Shown here: one piece after another, positions 24,068 through 31,234 of the stretch
Numbering within the stretch: the stretch's first letter is position 1
Layout: each line of letters opens with the position of its first letter
Assembly (NCBI GenBank): GCA_964651495.1
Contig: CAZYWP010000001.1
Location: forward strand, 14,494-78,493
DNA length: 64,000 nucleotides
Reading direction: 5' to 3'
Source: CAZNVB01 sp964651495
GTDB taxonomy: Bacteria > Acidobacteriota > Aminicenantia > Aminicenantales > UBA8522
Position numbers and translations under genes: made by a program
The notes under the pieces: generated by a model
What the model was told of the DNA's origin: nothing
Database searches by the model: none
What the model saw: the letters and a program-made list of their open reading frames with translations, nothing else

Positions 24068-25612
24068 ATGAAAAAGACGGTTGATATATATCTCCCGTTG
24101 GACAGCCGCGAGGACGCCAACCGCGAAATCTGGCCGGTGGCCGGGCGACAGCTTGGGGAGCTGGTCAAGGTCATCAAGGCCTGCGGCTGGGTGCCGCACG
24201 TTCTCAACCCGGGCCGGCCCGTGGCCGGCGTGGCCGAAGGCTTGCGCGTCATCAAGAAAGCCCGGGGCGAGCGGTTTATTAATTTCCTGGCCGGATGGGC
24301 CTACCCCGATTTTTCGGTCAGCCCGATGTGGCAGCTTCCGGCCGATATGCCGAAGCTCCTGCTCGGAAGCTCCATCCAGGATTATCCCGGCAACGTCGGG
24401 TTGCTGGCCGCCGCTTCGGGCACGGCCCATGTCGGGATCAAGACCAGCCGGCTGTTCGTCGAACGGTTCGCCAACCACGCCGAGTATGCCGACGCGGTGG
24501 AGGCTTTCCTGAGCACGGGCCGCTTCGATCCTCCCTATCCGAAGGCCATCGAGGTCAAGGTCGGCGAGGCGGAGCGAAAAAAGGCAAAGAGAATCAAGAA
24601 CGAACTCGCCGGCTCGATTTACGGCGCCGTCGGGCCGCGCTCGATGCAGATGTGGAACAAAATTTCCGAGGCCGATTTCTTGCGCTATTTCGGCATTTCG
24701 CGGGAGGGGTTCGACGGGCTGCGGCTCGCCCGGATGGCCGAAAAAGTCCCTGACAGGCGCGCTGAGAGGGCGGTGGATTTCCTCCTCCGGAAAGGCATGG
24801 ACCTCCGCTTCGGGCCAGGGGCGAGAAAGCACCTGACCCGGGAGATGACCGTGTTCCAGATGAAGGTCTATTTCGCCCTGCTCGAGTTGCAGGACCAGTT
24901 CGGGCTCGACTTCATCGGCGTCCAGGACCAGCTCGACTGGATCGAGCACTACCCCGCCACGGACCTGACGCTCGGGGTGCTTAACAACAGGCTGCGGCCG
25001 GAATCGGACGGACAGACGGTGGTCGCCGCCACCGAAGCGGATGACGGCGCCGCGGTGACCATGCAGCTCCTCAAGTTGATCAGCGGCGGCCAGCCGGTCG
25101 GGTTCAACGACTTTCGTTACTGGGACCCGGCGCAGGGCCTCTACTGGTTCGTTAATTCCGGAGCCCTGGCGCCGTTTTTTGCCTACGGCCGGCACGACTC
25201 TCTCGCCGGCTCCTGGTCAGAGCGACAGCCATATATGTACTTTAGACAGGGCGGCGGGACCTGTTCCGTGGTCGTCCGCGTCCCGGGAGTGGTGACCTGG
25301 GCCAGGTTCTCCTACCGTAATCACAGAATCTACCTGGCCGCCGGGCGCGGCGTCACCGACGTCCCGACCGATGAGCAGTGGAAAGAGAGATCGCGGAAAT
25401 GCAACCCCGAGTGGCCGCACTGGTACCTCAGGCTGTGCGGCCGGGTGGAGTGGAAAATCAATTCCAACCATCCGCTCACCGTGCTCGGCGATTATCTGGC
25501 CGACCTCAAGGCCGTGGCCGAGGAGTTGGGAATCCCCTTCGAATGTTACGATGACCTGAATCCGGAGGGAATCAGGAAAAGGCTGAAATTATGGTCAGAA
25601 AGGCGCTCATGA
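24068..25612 (+). CDS. L-fucose/L-arabinose isomerase-family protein
   Basis: A 514-residue cytosolic protein of the FucI/AraA fold. An N-terminal sugar-binding-like half has WAYPDFSVSPMWQLP and LLGSSIQDYPGN, and a C-terminal half has ATEADDGAAVTMQLLKLISG and GFNDFRYWD, which resemble the metal/substrate loops of fucose isomerase. The probable reaction is aldose-ketose isomerisation of an imported sugar, with the exact sugar unknown. AGGAGGT lies 5 bases before the ATG. It is the third gene of the ABC operon, 31 bases after the permease. No kinase or aldolase follows. Confidence 0.78.
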   Translation: MKKTVDIYLPLDSREDANREIWPVAGRQLGELVKVIKACGWVPHVLNPGRPVAGVAEGLRVIKKARGERFINFLAGWAYPDFSVSPMWQLPADMPKLLLGSSIQDYPGNVGLLAAASGTAHVGIKTSRLFVERFANHAEYADAVEAFLSTGRFDPPYPKAIEVKVGEAERKKAKRIKNELAGSIYGAVGPRSMQMWNKISEADFLRYFGISREGFDGLRLARMAEKVPDRRAERAVDFLLRKGMDLRFGPGARKHLTREMTVFQMKVYFALLELQDQFGLDFIGVQDQLDWIEHYPATDLTLGVLNNRLRPESDGQTVVAATEADDGAAVTMQLLKLISGGQPVGFNDFRYWDPAQGLYWFVNSGALAPFFAYGRHDSLAGSWSERQPYMYFRQGGGTCSVVVRVPGVVTWARFSYRNHRIYLAAGRGVTDVPTDEQWKERSRKCNPEWPHWYLRLCGRVEWKINSNHPLTVLGDYLADLKAVAEELGIPFECYDDLNPEGIRKRLKLWSERRS

Positions 25613-25626
25613 CGAGGGGGATTCTG

Positions 25627-25655
25627 TTGATAAAGGAAGCGATTTTGACTATAAT
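25627..25655 (+). promoter_or_regulatory. Promoter of the DUF4412 gene, with overlapping inverted repeat
   Basis: TTGATA (25627-25632), 17-base spacer, TATAAT (25650-25655). GGAAGC at 25635-25640 in the spacer pairs with GCTTCC about 26 bases further on, downstream of the -10 box, and may be an operator. Confidence 0.6.
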
Positions 25656-25704
25656 ATGGTTTCTTGCTTCCGTTAAATATCTTTAAACAACAAAGGAGGA
25701 ATTC

Positions 25705-26433
25705 GTGAAAAAGCTGTCCGTCTTCTTATCCCTGCTTTTAGTCCTGTCCGCTTTTGCCGGCGCCGACGTCTACATCAGGTCCAAGAGTCATATCGACGCG
25801 TTCTCGGCGATGGGCCAGAACCAGCCGGCCAAGGACGAGACCATCGAACAGTGGATCGGGGATGATCAGTTCGCCTACATCAGCCCGGAAATGAATTCCA
25901 TCGTCGACTTAAAGAAGAACGTCATGTATCTCATCACGCACAAGGACAAAACCTACATCGAAGCTCAGCTTCCCCTCGATTTGACAAAACTGTTACCCGC
26001 GGAGATGGCCCAGATGATGTCCCAGATGATGAAGATGACGGTGAACGTGACCCCCACCGGCCAGACCAAGACAATCGGCCAGTGGAAATGCTCGGGCTAC
26101 GATGCCTCCATCCAGATGATGATGATGCCAATGAAGATGTCCGTCTGGGCATCGACCGATGTCCCCATCGACATGGAAAAGTTTTCCAAGATCTACGGCA
26201 ACGTAATCAAAGTCACGATGCAGCTGGATGATGCGGGCATGAAAGAGATGATGAAGATCAAAGGCTACTGGATCGCCACGGAAATGACGCGTGAAATAAT
26301 GGGCGCCAAGATGAAGACGACCACCGAGGTCATCGAAATCAACAAGAAGTCCCCCGACGCCTCCGTCTATACGGTCCCGGCAGGCTACACCAAGAAAGAC
26401 AAGCTGAGCATGCAGGACATGCAGCGCCGGTAG
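25705..26433 (+). CDS. Exported DUF4412-like methionine-rich protein
   Basis: A 242-residue secreted protein: signal peptide (KKLSVFLSLLLVLSAFAGA), then a beta-rich domain resembling DUF4412 (YIRSKSHIDAF..., QWIGDDQFAYIS, KTIGQWKCSGYDASIQ, ASTDVPIDME). It is unusually rich in Met, with MAQMMSQMMKM and MMMMPMKM, a feature seen in some copper-handling proteins, though DUF4412 members carry it without proven metal binding. GTG start, with AGGAGG 6 bases upstream. It is monocistronic with its own strong promoter, and a large inverted repeat lies downstream. Confidence 0.72.
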   Translation: MKKLSVFLSLLLVLSAFAGADVYIRSKSHIDAFSAMGQNQPAKDETIEQWIGDDQFAYISPEMNSIVDLKKNVMYLITHKDKTYIEAQLPLDLTKLLPAEMAQMMSQMMKMTVNVTPTGQTKTIGQWKCSGYDASIQMMMMPMKMSVWASTDVPIDMEKFSKIYGNVIKVTMQLDDAGMKEMMKIKGYWIATEMTREIMGAKMKTTTEVIEINKKSPDASVYTVPAGYTKKDKLSMQDMQRR

Positions 26434-26514
26434 ATCCCGCGCCCTCGCTCCGGAGACTTTTTTCACCCGGCCCATCCCGTCTGCCTGGAAAGCATTTTAT
26501 GTGATCTTCAAAAT

Positions 26515-26636
26515 AATAGGCGCAGGATGCCACCCTCAGCCCCCGCACCCCGGGGAACCAGTCCCGTCGGTTCCCCCCGTCTCCGACGGGTCCCCCCTCC
26601 GCTACGGGGTCTCGAGAGTGGCATCCTGCGCCTATT
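26515..26636. repeat. 122-bp GC-rich palindromic element
   Basis: Perfect 19-bp inverted repeats at 26515-26533 and 26618-26636 (arm AATAGGCGCAGGATGCCAC) enclose 84 bases that hold nested hairpins: CCCGTCGG at 26563-26570 with CCGACGGG at 26583-26590, and GGAACC with GGTTCC. It lies in the 296-base gap between the DUF4412 gene and rlmB. It could be a non-autonomous palindromic or REP-like mobile element, or a bidirectional terminator. There is no T tract right after the arms. Confidence 0.7.
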
Positions 26637-26729
26637 GGAATCGCATAATGAGAGCTGCTTGCATCTATCCGCTCTTTCTTGACTGATCGCGGGTTCATGG
26701 CTATGATTGCCTGGACCGGCTGAAGAAAG

Positions 26730-27458
26730 ATGGAACGCGTCCACCGGCTGAACCCGCTCCTCGAAATTCTCCGCTCCTCCTCCGGTCGCGTCCAAAAAAT
26801 CTTCATCCAGGACGAAAAGGGCCACGCCAAGCTCTCCGAGATCATCCGCCTGGCGAAATCCGGGCACATCCCCTTGTTCTCCGTCCCGCGCAGAGAACTC
26901 GATACCCTCGCCCCCGGCCACCAGGGTGTACTGGCCATCCTGGCCGCCAAGGAATTCAGCTCGGTCGACGACATCCTGGCCGCGGCGGCAAACCCGTTTC
27001 TTGTCCTTCTCGACGAGGTCGAGGACCCCCAGAACCTGGGCGCGATCATCCGCAGCGCCGAGGGCGCCGGCGTCGACGGAATCATTCTGCCGGAAAGGCG
27101 CTCCGCCGGCCTGACCGACGCTGTCCTCTCGGTCTCCGCCGGGGCCGCCGCGCATATCAAGATCGCCCGCGTGACCAACCTCGCCCGGACCATGGAAGAC
27201 CTCAAGGATCGCGGCCTCTGGCTCGTCGGAGGCGAGGGCGGAGGCCGGAAGCCCTGGTATGACTTTGATTATACTGTCCCGGTCGGAATCGTATTGGGGT
27301 CGGAAGGCCGCGGCCTCCGCCGCCTGGTCGGAGAAAAATGCGATGCGCTCCTCGCCATTCCGCTTTTCGGCCGCGTCAGCTCCCTGAACGTGGCGGCGGC
27401 CGCCGCCGTCTTCTTTTTCGAGGTCGTCCGCCAGAGGTCGCTGCGGCGAAATGAATAA
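26730..27458 (+). CDS. rlmB: TrmH-family (SPOUT) RNA 2'-O-methyltransferase, probably RlmB
   Basis: A 242-residue SAM-dependent methyltransferase. An N-terminal substrate-binding part runs to residue ~80, then come the SPOUT knot motifs LLDEVEDPQNLGAIIRSAEG, GIVLGSEGRGLR and IPLFGRVSSLNVAAAAAV. RlmB methylates G2251 of 23S rRNA; tRNA TrmH and other family members share these motifs, so the target is inferred from the N-terminal domain (MERVHRLNPLLEIL...). It is not clearly in an operon, since the upstream gap holds the palindromic element. Confidence 0.87.
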   Translation: MERVHRLNPLLEILRSSSGRVQKIFIQDEKGHAKLSEIIRLAKSGHIPLFSVPRRELDTLAPGHQGVLAILAAKEFSSVDDILAAAANPFLVLLDEVEDPQNLGAIIRSAEGAGVDGIILPERRSAGLTDAVLSVSAGAAAHIKIARVTNLARTMEDLKDRGLWLVGGEGGGRKPWYDFDYTVPVGIVLGSEGRGLRRLVGEKCDALLAIPLFGRVSSLNVAAAAAVFFFEVVRQRSLRRNE

Positions 27459-27500
27459 ACCCCGGCCCGAAATCGTATATAGCGACGAAAAGAGAAGACC

Positions 27501-28136
27501 ATGGCCGGATTCGCCGCTTACTCCGAGCAGATTTTACCTGCTCCCGCCGGGCTTCTGATGAAGAACGAGGAAGCGCTGTCTGAAAGGGAAATCCTCGAAC
27601 GGGTCAAAAGAGGGAGAAAGGCGGCCTACCAGGTGATCGTCACCCGGTACATGAAAAAGGCCTATTTCACCGCCCTGGGGTTCGTCCACAACCACCAGGA
27701 CGCCCTGGACATTTCCCAGGAGGGGTTCATCAAGGCCTTCTGCCGGATTCGGTCGTTCGACACCCGGCGCCCCTTTTTCCCCTGGTTCTATGAGATCCTC
27801 AAGAACCTCTGCCTCGACCACATCAGGCGCCGGAAACAGAAGAACGAGGTGCCGCTCGACGGCGTCCGCATCCTCCAGACCGACGAGGAAGACAGGGAGA
27901 TGAAAGCGGCCCTCTGGAAGGGGATCGACGCGCTGTCCTTCGACCAGAAGGAGGTCATCCTCCTCCGCTATTTCCAGCAGCTGTCCTACCAGGAAATCGC
28001 CGCGGCCACCGGAAAGCCGCTGGGGACGGTCATGTCCTCGCTCTTCTATGCCCGGGCCCGGCTCAGGCAGATCCTCAGCCGGTACCTGGGCCTCGAGGAG
28101 GAAGGCCGCAGACGGGGAGCGCATGATGGATCATGA
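27501..28136 (+). CDS. ECF sigma factor (second)
   Basis: A 211-residue ECF sigma factor. Region 2: YQVIVTRYMKKAYFTALGFV...DALDISQEGFIKAF, and PFFPWFYEILKNLCLDHIRR. Region 4: SFDQKEVILLRYFQQLSYQEIAAATGKPLGTVMSSLFYARARL (~150-190, given in full family order). The first 19 residues lack family features, so ATG 27558 is an equally good start. Its end overlaps the anti-sigma gene by 14 bases, the usual sigma/anti-sigma coupling. It is not closely similar to the sigma factor at 6308. Confidence 0.9.
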   Translation: MAGFAAYSEQILPAPAGLLMKNEEALSEREILERVKRGRKAAYQVIVTRYMKKAYFTALGFVHNHQDALDISQEGFIKAFCRIRSFDTRRPFFPWFYEILKNLCLDHIRRRKQKNEVPLDGVRILQTDEEDREMKAALWKGIDALSFDQKEVILLRYFQQLSYQEIAAATGKPLGTVMSSLFYARARLRQILSRYLGLEEEGRRRGAHDGS

Positions 28137-28572
28137 GAAAATGAAGAAGATCATCGCGGCTTCGGTTGACGAAGGGTTAGACGACGAAGCCAGGGCGATG
28201 GTCGAGGAGCACCTGGCCTCCTGCCCGGAGTGCCGGAGAGAACATGAGGAATTGATCAAAGTCGAGGAGGTGATGGGAAAGATGGCCTTCAAGAACCCTC
28301 CCCATGAAATATGGGACGTGTATTGGACCTCGGTCTATAACCGCCTGGAAAGGGGGATCGGCTGGATCCTGCTCTCGCTGGGCGCGATCATCCTGCTTTT
28401 CTTCGGCGGCTACAAAATGGTGGAAGGGATCATCCGGGATGCGGCTATTCCCCTGCTGCTCAAAGTCGGAATCCTCGCCCTCATGGGCGGGGCGATCGTC
28501 CTGCTGGTCTCGATTATCAGGGAACAATTCTTCTTGAGAAAAAGGGAAAGGTACAAGGAGATCGATCAATGA
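28123..28572 (+). CDS. zf-HC2 anti-sigma factor
   Basis: A 149-residue inner-membrane anti-sigma factor. Its cytosolic zinc domain has EEHLASCPECRREHEEL (H-x3-C-x2-C type), and two transmembrane helices follow (GWILLSLGAIILLFFGGY and a second at the C-terminus, GILALMGGAIVLLVSII). It would hold the ECF sigma factor encoded just upstream. ATG 28123 or 28126 (MMDHEKM) begins inside the sigma gene. A longer frame from 28048 is the sigma gene read out of frame. Its end overlaps the YbjQ gene by 4 bases. Confidence 0.85.
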   Translation: MMDHEKMKKIIAASVDEGLDDEARAMVEEHLASCPECRREHEELIKVEEVMGKMAFKNPPHEIWDVYWTSVYNRLERGIGWILLSLGAIILLFFGGYKMVEGIIRDAAIPLLLKVGILALMGGAIVLLVSIIREQFFLRKRERYKEIDQ

Positions 28573-28883
28573 TCATCGTCACGACCGAGGAGATCTCAGG
28601 AAAAACAGTCAAGAAACACCTCGGTCTCGTCCGGGGTAACACCATCCGGGCCCGCCACCTGGGCCACGATATAATGGCCCTCCTTAGGAACATTGTCGGG
28701 GGCGAGATCCGCGATTACACCAAGATGATGGCCGAGGCCAGGGAACAGGCCATCGACAGGATGGTCCAGGAGGCCGAGGCCTTGGGCGCGAACGCCATCG
28801 TCGCCGTCCGCTTTTCCACCTCCGAGATGATGCACGGCGCCGCCGAGATCATCGTCTACGGCACGGCCGCCATTGTGGAATAA
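28569..28883 (+). CDS. YbjQ/UPF0145 family protein
   Basis: A 104-residue cytosolic protein, a small alpha/beta fold with the family traits VTTEEISGKTV..LGLVRGNTIRA, MVQEAEALGANAIVAVRF and ..EIIVYGTAAIV. Often annotated as heavy-metal-binding, but without biochemical proof. The ATG overlaps the anti-sigma stop (ATGA), so it belongs to the sigma/anti-sigma unit and may respond to the same envelope signal. A GCAAGAGC/GCTTCTTGC hairpin lies just downstream. Confidence 0.85.
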   Translation: MIIVTTEEISGKTVKKHLGLVRGNTIRARHLGHDIMALLRNIVGGEIRDYTKMMAEAREQAIDRMVQEAEALGANAIVAVRFSTSEMMHGAAEIIVYGTAAIVE

Positions 28884-28901
28884 GCAAGAGCTAAGGGCTT
28901 C

Positions 28902-28930
28902 TTGCATTAATTCACCTAAGTCAATAAAAT
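28902..28930 (+). promoter_or_regulatory. Promoter of accA-hisS
   Basis: TTGCAT (28902-28907), 17-base spacer, TAAAAT (28925-28930), about 37 bases before the accA ATG. The -35 box overlaps the right arm of the hairpin that ends the ybjQ unit. No clear Shine-Dalgarno is seen for accA. Confidence 0.5.
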
Positions 28931-28967
28931 ATCAACGGTTCATCGTGTCCTTTTCGGGCCTATTCGC

Positions 28968-29924
28968 ATGAGCAAAGAAGAAGATTTTTATCAGCTGGAG
29001 AAGGGCATCCTCGTCCTGAAAAAAGAGATCGAGGAGCTCGAGACCTCGGAGGACCCCGACAAGAAGGACAAGGTCTCCGTCCTCCGCGCCCGGATCGAAA
29101 ATGACTGGTCCCGGATCAGCCCGCGCCTGACGCCCTCCCAGATTGTCCAGATCGCCCGCCATCCCCAGAGGCCCTACACTCTGGATTATATCGCCGAGCT
29201 GGTCGAGGATTTTATCGAGATGCACGGCGACCGGCGTTTCGCCGATGACCCGGCTCTCGTCGCCGGCCTCGGATTTTACAAGGGAAAGACGACGGCCTTT
29301 ATCGGACACCAAAAAGGCCGGGGGACCAGAGAGAGGATCGCCCGCAACTTCGGCCAGCCCAACCCGGAGGGCTACCGCAAGGCGCTGCGGGTAATGAAAG
29401 CAGCCGAGAAGTTCGGTTTCCCGATCGTCACCCTCATCGATACTCCCGGCGCCTATCCCGGCATCGGCGCCGAGGAGCGCGGCCAGGCCGAGGCCATCGC
29501 CTATAACCTCAAAGAGATCGCTCGCCTCCGGGTTCCCGTCGTCGTCGTGATCATCGGCGAGGGTGGAAGCGGTGGGGCGCTGGGCGTTGGAGTCGGCGAT
29601 GTGGTCATGATGCTCGAGCATTCTTTCTACTCGGTCATCTCCCCCGAGGGCTGCGCGGCCATCCTCTGGAAAGACCAGAGCGCGGTCAGGCAGGCGGCGG
29701 AAAATATGCGCATCCGCGCCCTGGACCTCCTGGAACTCGGCATCATTGACAAAATTATTCCCGAGCCGCCGGGCGGAGCACACATCGACCCGGCGCAAGC
29801 CTTCAGGAACGTGGATAAGCACATCAGCCAGGCGCTCCGGAAATTCGAGTCCAAACCCGTGGACGAGATGCTCGAGGAGAGATACCAGAAATTCCGCAAG
29901 ATGGGAGTCTTCATCGAGAAGTGA
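28968..29924 (+). CDS. accA: Acetyl-CoA carboxylase carboxyltransferase alpha subunit
   Basis: A 318-residue subunit of the carboxyltransferase that makes malonyl-CoA for fatty-acid synthesis; it needs AccD, AccB and AccC, none of which is here. Visible features are an N-terminal coiled stretch (LEKGILVLKKEIEELE), then the crotonase-fold core: RPYTLDYIAELVEDFIEMHGDR, TLIDTPGAYPGIGAEERGQA and VIIGEGGSGGALGVGVGD. Normal length. It overlaps hisS by 4 bases (GTGA), an unusual pairing of lipid synthesis with a tRNA synthetase. Confidence 0.95.
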   Translation: MSKEEDFYQLEKGILVLKKEIEELETSEDPDKKDKVSVLRARIENDWSRISPRLTPSQIVQIARHPQRPYTLDYIAELVEDFIEMHGDRRFADDPALVAGLGFYKGKTTAFIGHQKGRGTRERIARNFGQPNPEGYRKALRVMKAAEKFGFPIVTLIDTPGAYPGIGAEERGQAEAIAYNLKEIARLRVPVVVVIIGEGGSGGALGVGVGDVVMMLEHSFYSVISPEGCAAILWKDQSAVRQAAENMRIRALDLLELGIIDKIIPEPPGGAHIDPAQAFRNVDKHISQALRKFESKPVDEMLEERYQKFRKMGVFIEK

Positions 29925-31192
29925 GCGACGAAAGCGGCGAAAAACAGCCCGTCTCCGCGGTCAAAGGAACCCACGATATTCTCTCCGCTGAAGCCAGGCC
30001 CTGGCAGCATGCCGAGGCCGCAGCCAAGTCGATCTTCGAGCTCTATGGCTACCGGGAGATTCGAACTCCCGTCATCGAGTCGACGGAACTTTTCGAGAGG
30101 GGGACCGGCCAGACCTCCGACATCGTCCAGAAGGAGATGTACACGTTCACCGACAAGGGCGGCCGTTCGATCACGCTCCGGCCCGAGTACACGCCCTCGG
30201 TAGTCCGGGCCATCATCGAGCACCGGCTTGACCTCCTTCCGGAGCCGCTCCGATTTTATTACATCGGCCCGATGTTCCGGTTCGACAAGCCCCAGAAAGG
30301 CCGCTACCGCCAGTTTCATCAGATTGATATCGAGGTTTTTGGCGATATGGACCCGGCCGTCGACGCCGAGATCATCGAGATGGCCGACCATCTCCTCCGC
30401 AAACTGAACGTCGGCGAAACCGAAATCCTGGTCAATTCGGTCGGCGACCGCAAATGCCGGCCGGCCTACCTCCTGGACCTTCGGGCCGCCGCGGCGGCCG
30501 TCGAGTCGGCCTTGTGCCCGGACTGCCGGAGGAAGGCCGGAACCAACCCCCTGCGGATTTTCGACTGCAAGGTCGATGCCTGCAGAGAAATCGCCCGGAG
30601 CTTTCCGGAGATCACCGCCTATCTTTGCCCCGAATGCGAAGAACACTTCCGCGGGTTCCGTTCCTACCTCGATCTCTATCAAATCCCCTACCGGGTCGAG
30701 CCGCGCCTCGTCCGCGGCATCGACTACTATACCAAGACCACCTTTGAGATCACCGCGACTCAACTCGGGGCGCAGAACTCGATCCTCGGCGGCGGACGCT
30801 ATGACGACATGATGAAAGAGTTCGGAGGGCCCGATATCTGCGGGATCGGCTTCGCCGTCGGGATGGAAAGGCTTCTGGCGGTAGCCCAGTTCGCTCCCCA
30901 GGCTGAAGAATTCCTCTATCTCGCCTATCTGGGCGCTCCGGCCAAGGCGGAGGCCATCAAGCTGGCCCGCTCCCTGAGGCAGCAGGGAGTCGAGTGCCTG
31001 CTGGAATTCAAGGAGCGGAGCCTGAAAACCCAGATCAGCCGGGCCAGCCGGCTCGGTGCCTCCTGGACCCTGATCATCGGCGATGAAGAGATCCGCCGTG
31101 GACTCTATCAGATCAAGAACATGAAGACGGGGGTTCAAACGGAGACCTCCGGAGCGGACGTCATCGTCAATCTCCGCCAGTCCGACACTTGA
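29921..31192 (+). CDS. hisS: Histidyl-tRNA synthetase
   Basis: A 423-residue class II synthetase charging tRNA-His. Motif 1 region: AVKGTHDILSAEARPW and YGYREIRTPVIE. Motif 2: FYYIGPMFRFDKPQKGRYRQ. HisA motifs: LVRGIDYYTKTTFEI. Motif 3: GFAVGMERLL. A C-terminal anticodon-binding domain follows. GTG start inside the accA stop. A CxxC pair (CPDC, CPEC) in the insertion suggests a small zinc knuckle, uncommon in the family. Confidence 0.96.
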   Translation: MSDESGEKQPVSAVKGTHDILSAEARPWQHAEAAAKSIFELYGYREIRTPVIESTELFERGTGQTSDIVQKEMYTFTDKGGRSITLRPEYTPSVVRAIIEHRLDLLPEPLRFYYIGPMFRFDKPQKGRYRQFHQIDIEVFGDMDPAVDAEIIEMADHLLRKLNVGETEILVNSVGDRKCRPAYLLDLRAAAAAVESALCPDCRRKAGTNPLRIFDCKVDACREIARSFPEITAYLCPECEEHFRGFRSYLDLYQIPYRVEPRLVRGIDYYTKTTFEITATQLGAQNSILGGGRYDDMMKEFGGPDICGIGFAVGMERLLAVAQFAPQAEEFLYLAYLGAPAKAEAIKLARSLRQQGVECLLEFKERSLKTQISRASRLGASWTLIIGDEEIRRGLYQIKNMKTGVQTETSGADVIVNLRQSDT

Positions 31193-31234
31193 ACGGGCCG
31201 CGGGACGCCCCCTAATCCAGCAAGAGAGACAGAA

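Noticed and set aside
23257..25195. Long minus-strand frames opposite the ABC permease and isomerase genes
   Set aside because: Antisense shadows of clear genes on the plus strand, without ribosome binding sites or recognisable domains.
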